A stretch of 36,144 nt of DNA, taken from positions 1 to 36,144 of the forward strand of contig CAKOLW010000014.1 in the NCBI GenBank assembly GCA_934096405.1, in the 5' to 3' direction. The translations under genes and the position numbers were made by a program. Source of the DNA: an uncultured Bacilli bacterium. Lineage in GTDB: Bacteria > Bacillota_I > Bacilli_A > RF39 > UBA660. The notes beneath the pieces were generated by a model that saw only the letters and a list, made by a program, of their open reading frames with translations, had not been told where the DNA came from and made no database searches. Positions 31,366-36,144 of the stretch are shown here, piece after piece; within the stretch, counting starts at the first letter, position 1, and each line of letters starts with the position of its first letter.

Positions 31366-31426
31366 TTAATGAATTATAAGTAGCGAACTTACCTATATAA
31401 TAAGTTATGTTCGTATATAAACATAT

Positions 31427-31511
31427 TGGTGCAGGCGAAGGGACTTGAACCCCCATGGATTACTCCGCTAGATCCTAAGTCTAGTGCGTCTGCCAATTTC
31501 GCCACGCCTGC
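31427..31511 (-). tRNA. tRNA-Leu (TAG)
   Basis: 85 bases, class II with a long variable arm. Acceptor GCAGGCG pairs with CGCCTGC, discriminator A, encoded CCA. Anticodon loop CTTAGGA gives anticodon TAG; T-arm has GGTTCAAGTCC. It follows the upstream tRNA after 6 bases and shares its transcript. Confidence 0.93.
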
Positions 31512-31517
31512 ATCAAG

Positions 31518-31594
31518 TGGTGGACCTTGCAGGACTCGAACCTGCGACCGCCCGGTTATGAGCCGGATGCTCTAACCAACTGAGCTAAAGGTCC
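31518..31594 (-). tRNA. tRNA with CAT anticodon, probably Ile2
   Basis: 77 bases with acceptor GGACCTT pairing with AAGGTCC, discriminator A and encoded CCA; anticodon loop CTCATAA. The GGACCTTTAGCTCAGTTGGT 5' half is what I recall for the lysidine-modified tRNA-Ile2 of Firmicutes and mollicutes rather than for tRNA-Met, so Ile2 is preferred; the anticodon alone cannot settle it. Confidence 0.85.
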
Positions 31595-31607
31595 ATCAAC
31601 AAAGTTA

Positions 31608-31636
31608 ATTCTACACTATCTATAAATAAAATGCAA
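31608..31636 (-). promoter_or_regulatory. Promoter of the tRNA-Ile2/tRNA-Leu transcript
   Basis: TTGCAT (31636-31631), 17 bases, TAGAAT (31613-31608), with the tRNA beginning 14 bases later. An imperfect inverted repeat (ATGCAA... TTGCAT with inner TTTTTGAT/ATCAAAAA) covers the -35. Confidence 0.5.
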
Positions 31637-31718
31637 GGTTTTTTTGATAACAAAATCAAAAATTTGCATTTTTTTACACTGTGCAGTCACAGTTAATTAA
31701 AATTTTAAAAAATTTAAA

Positions 31719-31746
31719 TAGAAAAAGTAGCGTTACCACTACTTTT
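31719..31746 (-). terminator. Terminator of the 31739-32170 gene
   Basis: AAAAGTAG (31746-31739) pairs with CTACTTTT (31730-31723), T-run after it; the TAG stop is in the stem. Just beyond, ACTGTG-ACTG-CACAGT (31693-31678) forms another perfect 6-bp hairpin of unknown role. Confidence 0.75.
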
Positions 31747-32170
31747 GCTCATTCTCTTCTAATCTACATAATAAGTCAATTTTAAACATTTCTTTTTGCG
31801 CATTTGCCTTAGAAATCATTATACCTTTGTATGCTGTTAACTCAGACTTATGACCATCCATTAATATATCTTTAGGTTCTAATCCGGTTAACATTACTAC
31901 ATTTTGTTCTTTATAAACAGTATAACTTAGTTTTACTTTGCCATATACCTTAACAAATAAATTATCTGTAGGTAATTGTAATTCATAACTTTCTGTTTTA
32001 TCATGCTTATTAATTGATGTTAATTCACCTAAAAATTCACCTTTTCTTAAACTTGGGTAATAATCAAACATCAATCTTTTATAAGCCATCATATTATATT
32101 TTTTTAAACTTCTTTCTAATTTTTTAAAGTTATTTTCATCTAAATAATCTAATAAAAATCTACCTTTCAT
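31739..32170 (-). CDS. Uncharacterised 143-residue protein
   Basis: Start at 32170 with TAAGG upstream; the longer frame lacks a ribosome site. No family recognised. A helical, basic N-terminus (LDYLDENNFKKLERSLKKYNMMAYKRLMFDYYPSLRKGEFLG) is followed by a beta-rich middle (YELQLPTDNLFVKVYGKVKLSYTVYKEQNVVMLTGLEP, pieces of a barrel-like region) and a helical end (SKANAQKEMFKIDLLCRLEE). No signal peptide or membrane segment. It has its own strong promoter and terminator, so it is a single-gene unit. Confidence 0.65.
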   Translation of the reverse strand: MKGRFLLDYLDENNFKKLERSLKKYNMMAYKRLMFDYYPSLRKGEFLGELTSINKHDKTESYELQLPTDNLFVKVYGKVKLSYTVYKEQNVVMLTGLEPKDILMDGHKSELTAYKGIMISKANAQKEMFKIDLLCRLEENEQK

Positions 32171-32197
32171 TTTTTCCTTACCCCCATTACTGAATAA

Positions 32198-32226
32198 ATT
32201 ATAGCATATTAAGTACAATTTGTCAA
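32198..32226 (-). promoter_or_regulatory. Strong promoter of the 32170 gene
   Basis: TTGACA (32226-32221), 17 bases, TATAAT (32203-32198): full consensus. The start codon is about 28 bases downstream. Confidence 0.85.
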
Positions 32227-32255
32227 CTATTATGTATAAAATAAATTACAAAGTA

Positions 32256-32281
32256 ACAAAAAAAGTACTATTTAGTACTTT
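32256..32281 (-). terminator. Terminator of the dnaB-dnaI operon
   Basis: AAAGTACT (32281-32274) pairs with AGTACTTT (32269-32262), followed by TTTT. The stop codon of the 63-residue ORF is in the loop region. Confidence 0.75.
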
Positions 32282-32459
32282 GAACTTCTTTTATTACTTC
32301 TTCCCTACTATGTCTTAATTTATATATTTCTCCATTTAATTGAATTAATCTTCTTTTAATTTCTTGGATTTCTAATGTATCTTTACTTCTTTTTAAGCTT
32401 TCATTTAATAATCTTTTTTCTATAACGAGGCTATTAATTTTATTATCTATTTCATTCAT
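32268..32459 (-). CDS. 63-residue coiled-coil protein
   Basis: Almost one continuous charged helix with heptad-like Leu/Ile spacing (INSLVIEKRLLNESLKRSK, LIQLNGEIYKLRHSREEVI). No family recognised. The ATG is two bases after the stop of the cysteine-rich gene, and GAGATTGG is nearby. Its place at the end of the dnaB-dnaI transcript is the only hint at a role. Confidence 0.55.
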   Translation of the reverse strand: MNEIDNKINSLVIEKRLLNESLKRSKDTLEIQEIKRRLIQLNGEIYKLRHSREEVIKEVQSTK

Positions 32460-32461
32460 AT

Positions 32462-32719
32462 TTATTTACCAATCTCATTTATTAATTTATTACACTTTAA
32501 AGATAATGTTTTGTATGGACAATTCTTAAATGAACAATTTAATTCTCCATTTATTTTAACATAGTTACAAATTTCTGAAAAGTATCCACCAATACAAATT
32601 ACATCATCTATTTCTTTTTGTATTAGTTTAAGTATTTTTATTTTTGTATCTGAATTCATGTTAGAATTAACTATTTCAGATAATGTTTTATTATAATATT
32701 CTATTGATTTACTACTCAT
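32462..32719 (-). CDS. Small cysteine-rich protein downstream of dnaI
   Basis: 85 residues from the ATG at 32719, preceded by GAGGGGA. No family recognised. The N-terminal half is helical; the C-terminal half has five cysteines (VICIGGYFSEICNYV, then CSFKNCPYKTLSLKC), in an arrangement that could hold a metal. The NCPYK pattern is loosely like the NCPGI motif in the zinc region of DnaI encoded just before it, but I see no further similarity. Confidence 0.6.
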   Translation of the reverse strand: MSSKSIEYYNKTLSEIVNSNMNSDTKIKILKLIQKEIDDVICIGGYFSEICNYVKINGELNCSFKNCPYKTLSLKCNKLINEIGK

Positions 32720-32768
32720 AAGTCCCCTCATTAATTATGATTTATCATAACAAAATAATAAATTTTTT

Positions 32769-33674
32769 TCAACTATTTCTTCTATTTTCACCTACTAGGG
32801 AAATACTAACTGTTAATTGTTTTACTCTTTCTATTATTCTTCTTGCTTTAACTTTATCAATGCCAGAATTAGTTTCGCTCAAGTGTTGTTCTAATTCTTC
32901 TAAGTTATAATTAGATGTAAAAAACGTTGTTTTATCATTGTCCATTCTGCTTTGTAATAAACCGCCTAATACTTCATCTCTTGCCCATGGAGTATTGTTT
33001 TCTGCACCAATATCATCTATTAGTAAAGCATCACAAGTTTCAAGTTCATTATATATTTCTTCATATGTACCAGTTTTATTATTAAAAGAATCCTTTAATT
33101 TTTTTAATAATGTTGGATAATAAATGCTTACACATGTATAATTTTTTTTTGATAATTCATTTAAAACTGCGTTAAGAATATAACTCTTACCACTACCAAA
33201 AGAACCATGTAAATATATTCCTTTTTTATTTGGGTATTTTTCTATAAATTCTTTTACATATTTTAGTACTTCCAATCTTGCATTATCATCAGTATAAATA
33301 TCTTTTAGTTTTGCGTTCATTAGAAATTTAGGAGTTTCATAGAAAGTAACTTTGCTTTTGTTATCATCATATTCTTTTTTGTATTTACATGCTACATAGG
33401 AAAAGATCAAATCGCCATTATCTATTAATGGGTAATATACGCATCCAGTAACTTCATTTTTACAATTACCTATTCCAGGACAATTTTTACAATGAGATAA
33501 TTCTTTAACTGTAGTTTCTAACTTAGTTGTATATTTCATAAGTTTTTCTTCATCAAGATTTAATTTGTAAATAAAAGCTTTGAAGTTATTATCTTCCATT
33601 GCTAATTTATAATTCTTTTTTAATATTAATTCTAAATCTTTTGATTTATGTATCATTTTATCAATATTTTGCAT
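32769..33674 (-). CDS. dnaI: Primosomal protein DnaI (helicase loader)
   Basis: AAA+ ATPase that loads the replicative helicase on DNA together with DnaB/DnaD. 301 residues: an N-terminal helicase-binding domain with zinc ligands (C62, C65, C71, C78, C96, in HCKNCPGIGNCKN and CVYYP), then the AAA+ domain with Walker A GSFGSGKS (157-164), Walker B ALLIDDIGAE (216-225), sensor 1 FFTSNYN and the arginine motif RRIIERV. The start overlaps the dnaB stop. Confidence 0.95.
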   Translation of the reverse strand: MQNIDKMIHKSKDLELILKKNYKLAMEDNNFKAFIYKLNLDEEKLMKYTTKLETTVKELSHCKNCPGIGNCKNEVTGCVYYPLIDNGDLIFSYVACKYKKEYDDNKSKVTFYETPKFLMNAKLKDIYTDDNARLEVLKYVKEFIEKYPNKKGIYLHGSFGSGKSYILNAVLNELSKKNYTCVSIYYPTLLKKLKDSFNNKTGTYEEIYNELETCDALLIDDIGAENNTPWARDEVLGGLLQSRMDNDKTTFFTSNYNLEELEQHLSETNSGIDKVKARRIIERVKQLTVSISLVGENRRNS

Positions 33675-34945
33675 TATGAAAACTCCTTAAAAAATCCTTC
33701 TAATTCAGCATCATTTAGTTTTTCTTTTGTTGTAGTTTTACCAAACCAGTCTGGAATATTTTCATCTTTTTGTTTTATTCTTGTTTTAGTTTTATTATTT
33801 TTAATAGTTTTATATGTATTTTCTGCATAACTCATTGCTTCTCTAGCAGTTTTTAAGTTTGCTCTTTTCCATTCACCTGCGACTACTTCTACATATGATT
33901 TAACTAATCTATTATTTTGTGTTTTAAGTATAAAGTCTATTAATACATTACATACTGACGGTGTAAATTCTAAATCAACTAGTAACATTTCTAATATTTG
34001 TAAATCTTTACTAGTAGGTCTTGCTCCATTGTATTTGTTTTTTAGAAAATCATATGGTTTAGTAGTTTCAAATACATTTATAAGTCTATTTAAAGCATTA
34101 TTTTCTTTATTAACAGTAGATACTTTATCACTTTTAAATATAATTGTTCTTTTTTTATTTTCATTATTATATTCATAATATTTTCTTATGTTTTCTCTTA
34201 ATAGTTCTTTATCAACTAATCCTTTTTCATTTAAACTTATTTTTACTACGTCAGCCATATCTAATGGAGACATTTTATATAAGAAACCTAAATTACTTAT
34301 TAGTTCTTTAGTACTTTTAGTTAAGGCTTTTGGATTAAATAATCCTTTAGGCATACTACTTATTAAAGTATCAAAATCATATTCATTAGAATAATTGATA
34401 GTTCCTTTTTCTTTTTTTACTATTTCATCATCTTCTATAAAATTATTTATATTTACACTTTTAAAAGACATGTCAAAAGGAAAAGTAATATCTACATAAT
34501 CTTTAAGATTTAATTTAGGTACTTTAAAATAATTTTTTAGCCTTTTGTATTCACTATCTCCTACGTTATTTAGTAATACTGTACTAAATATTGGATTATT
34601 AAAGAATTCATTAACACTTAAGGGACTATATAATTCATATATGTATGAATTTACTGTTCCTTCTTGATAATATGTTTTTAATAAGCCTATTCCTTCAAGT
34701 TTTATTCTAGCTTTTTTGATTGTTTCTAGTGATTCTCCCAGATTAGTTATTAGATGGTAATGAGTTAGTTCATTTCCAATGTAATTGTTTGCTTTTAATT
34801 CATTATAAAAAGTATTGTATAAAGTTATTGCTGTATTACCTATTATGGGCATATAAAGCATATTTAAAACTAATTTATCATATTCATTTAAAAAGCTTTT
34901 ATTTACAACAATATAAACATCAGCTGGAAGTAATGTTTTGTTCAT
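33674..34945 (-). CDS. dnaB: Replication initiation and membrane attachment protein DnaB (Gram-positive type)
   Basis: Not the helicase but the Bacillus-type DnaB that brings DnaI-helicase to the origin and restart sites. 423 residues from the ATG at 34945 (GGTGAT upstream; a TTG at 34951 is less likely). An N-terminal winged-helix region (about 10-120, LVLNMLYMPIIGNTAITLYNT; given in part) and DnaB/DnaD C-terminal domain around 300-385 (ILEMLLVDLEF, VLIDFILKTQNN, YVEVVAGEWKRANLKT). The order dnaB-dnaI is as in Bacillus. Confidence 0.93.
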   Translation of the reverse strand: MNKTLLPADVYIVVNKSFLNEYDKLVLNMLYMPIIGNTAITLYNTFYNELKANNYIGNELTHYHLITNLGESLETIKKARIKLEGIGLLKTYYQEGTVNSYIYELYSPLSVNEFFNNPIFSTVLLNNVGDSEYKRLKNYFKVPKLNLKDYVDITFPFDMSFKSVNINNFIEDDEIVKKEKGTINYSNEYDFDTLISSMPKGLFNPKALTKSTKELISNLGFLYKMSPLDMADVVKISLNEKGLVDKELLRENIRKYYEYNNENKKRTIIFKSDKVSTVNKENNALNRLINVFETTKPYDFLKNKYNGARPTSKDLQILEMLLVDLEFTPSVCNVLIDFILKTQNNRLVKSYVEVVAGEWKRANLKTAREAMSYAENTYKTIKNNKTKTRIKQKDENIPDWFGKTTTKEKLNDAELEGFFKEFS

Positions 34946-35017
34946 CTTCAATCACCATAATCTTATTTTATATTAATAAGGTATAATTTACAAGACAAAC
35001 TTTAGTTAACATTTAAA

Positions 35018-35046
35018 AAGAAAAATTAGGATTAGAAATCCTAATT
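35018..35046 (-). terminator. Terminator of the surface-protein gene
   Basis: AATTAGGATT (35046-35037) pairs perfectly with AATCCTAATT (35033-35024) with a three-base loop, then TTTTTC. It isolates the dnaB operon from the gene upstream. Confidence 0.85.
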
Positions 35047-35050
35047 AAAT

Positions 35051-36144
35051 TTAACATCCACTTTCTGTTTTCAATATTATATAAGGATTTTCGGCCGTTC
35101 CATCACCTGTACCATATAGAGTACAAGATTTTAGAGAAAGGACAGGACGAACAGCATTACTGGGAAAGTTAACGGGGCCGTAATACAAGTACATATTATC
35201 TGTCCTCCAGAACAACGCACGAGTAACGCCAACGCTCCAGACAAGAGGCGATAAGGACCACCAATTCTTTGATACATTCGTTCCTACGCTATTACTTGTA
35301 ATCCATGCATATGGCGTACTCATTGATGTGTCAGATACTCCTCCAGCAAAAACCATTTCATCTACTGTCATAAGTGCTAATGGATAATCTAATTTTGCAC
35401 TTGTATTTTCTGCACTAAATGCATCTCTTATATCACTACAATTATATGATGGTGTTATACCTATTCTTTTTTGTGAAGAAAAATAAAAGGTGATAGTTGT
35501 TGCTATTGTGTATGAATCTTCAGTCGCTTCACTTCTGTCATTACAATATACTGCACTCGTACTTAAGTATTTTGTATAATTGGTTAAGTTGTTTTGATAC
35601 CATGTATCTATATAAGTTTTTATTGTACTATCTTTTGTATTTTCTCTTATTCCATCTAATGTACTATCATCTTCTCCATATTTGTATCCCACATATTTTG
35701 GACTATGTGAATTTGAATTAAATGCGCTTGTTCCTATATTTCCACTTGTTGTATCATGACTTGTTCCTACATAAAGTAGTCTTATACTTCCATCATGGTT
35801 TGTTCTTATTATTCTCCAATAGAATCCTCCAAATAATACCCAGTTATTTGTTGTATTACCAGCATAATAATATACTTCTTGTGGTGTATCTGTTATTCCA
35901 CTTATACTTTCTGTTGAAGTAAATAATGTCCCTGTTGTTGTTTCTGTAAATGGCGTTGCAAAATCATTTGTTCCGTTATTGTTATTGCTTCTTATACTTC
36001 TTGTCGGATTATCTTCCATTATTTGATAGCCTAAGGTACCTTTTTTATAACCAGCATATAGATTTTTTGTTCCTTCAGTTATATAAATCTTACCTGTTAT
36101 AGTCTTACCCATATCTTCATATTGGTTTCTATCTTCTTCTTTAA
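35051..36144 (-). CDS. Large secreted-looking protein with C-terminal DUF6273/C-lectin-like fold (5' end outside window)
   Basis: The reading frame is open to the window edge, so the start is not seen; at least 364 residues are present. The sequence is rich in Thr, Ser, Asn and Tyr, with GNTTNNWVLFGGFYWRIIR, then RLLYVG, and near the end KNWWSLSPLVWSVG ... NAVRPVLSLKS. That layout (WRIIR, WWSLSP, VRPVLSL) is typical of the FGE/C-lectin-like extracellular domains common in gut Firmicutes (DUF6273-like; family name from memory). There are a few cysteines (VYCND, SYNCSD, KSCTLY, SGC). Expected to be surface-exposed. See the island at 35132-35263. Confidence 0.8.
   Translation of the reverse strand, partial: KEEDRNQYEDMGKTITGKIYITEGTKNLYAGYKKGTLGYQIMEDNPTRSIRSNNNNGTNDFATPFTETTTGTLFTSTESISGITDTPQEVYYYAGNTTNNWVLFGGFYWRIIRTNHDGSIRLLYVGTSHDTTSGNIGTSAFNSNSHSPKYVGYKYGEDDSTLDGIRENTKDSTIKTYIDTWYQNNLTNYTKYLSTSAVYCNDRSEATEDSYTIATTITFYFSSQKRIGITPSYNCSDIRDAFSAENTSAKLDYPLALMTVDEMVFAGGVSDTSMSTPYAWITSNSVGTNVSKNWWSLSPLVWSVGVTRALFWRTDNMYLYYGPVNFPSNAVRPVLSLKSCTLYGTGDGTAENPYIILKTESGC
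35132..35263 (-). other. A-poor, G+C-rich variable-region-like segment
   Basis: These 44 codons (WWSLSP to VLSL) have by hand count 19 A, 49 T and 64 G or C in 132 bases: 14% A and 48% G+C on the coding strand. The 78 coding bases that follow have 29 A (37%). Many codons are NNC or NNT with mixed first two bases (GTC, AGC, GTT, GGC, GTT, ACT, CGT), the outcome expected if AAY codons were mutated at adenines, as in targets of diversity-generating retroelements. It lies at the 3' end of the gene in a lectin-like fold, the usual place. No template repeat or reverse transcriptase is in the window. Confidence 0.5.

Noticed and set aside
31427..31594. tRNA pair as attachment site of an integrated element holding AbiTii
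   Set aside because: No integrase and no second copy of a tRNA 3' end was seen in the neighbouring 2 kb; the AbiTii gene is simply downstream.

Overview
The window is very AT-rich (roughly a quarter G+C by eye), gene-dense DNA of a Bacillota bacterium on the Bacilli side. TGA is used as stop, and wall genes (mltG, a peptidoglycan-type deacetylase), a Gram-positive DnaB-DnaI helicase loader pair, ComEA/ComEC/ComN and the Bacillus-like block ireB-ruvX-DUF1292-mltG-trmR-trhP1-trhP2-greA are all present. The short genes, low G+C and reduced synteny suggest an uncultured gut lineage such as RF39 or an Erysipelotrichales relative; that placement is inference. Almost everything is on the minus strand, with many 1- or 4-base overlaps (TAATG, ATGA) and intrinsic terminators at operon ends.

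Layout, left to right. 1-319: an uncharacterised leader on the minus strand (promoter, nested hairpin with U-run, 20-codon ORF ending in a G8 tract, second hairpin). 320-3191: comN-relA-dtd; the Rel protein lacks key hydrolase residues. 3277-6272: an unknown gene and a head-to-tail family of DinD-like genes: one intact, one frameshifted, three decayed relics, each with an inverted repeat at the equivalent position. 6287-9107: comEA-comEC for DNA uptake. 9317-12792: dnaE and a type IV pilin-like protein. 12927-16764: ylbD-ylbE, radC, a membrane coiled-coil protein with tig, and greA. 16828-21347: the conserved tRNA wobble-uridine modification and cell-envelope operon. 21447: tRNA-Lys on the plus strand. 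21559-24595: CDP-alcohol phosphatidyltransferase, deacetylase, mscL and a thioredoxin-like lipoprotein.

24650-31321 is the accessory part. A promoter with an operator-like palindrome in its spacer drives a NUDIX regulator with a broken Nudix box. After it come three tandem zinc-knuckle paralogues, an unknown protein, and an HD phosphohydrolase fused to a CYTH (triphosphate tunnel) domain. Facing it is a plus-strand two-gene cassette whose proteins share a helical segment. Beyond that, an AbiTii-family protein overlaps a previously unlisted 54-residue membrane protein, and the two share a glycine/asparagine repeat at the junction; they lie just downstream of tRNA-Ile2 and tRNA-Leu.

31739-36144: small unknown genes, dnaB-dnaI, and the 3' part of a large secreted-looking protein. 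Its C-terminus contains a sharply bounded, A-poor, G+C-rich stretch that resembles the variable region of a diversity-generating retroelement target; no reverse transcriptase is in the window.

Best candidates for undescribed biology: the HD-CYTH/zinc-triplet operon, the AbiTii plus membrane-peptide pair, the variable-region-like island, and the DinD array with recurrent palindromes.
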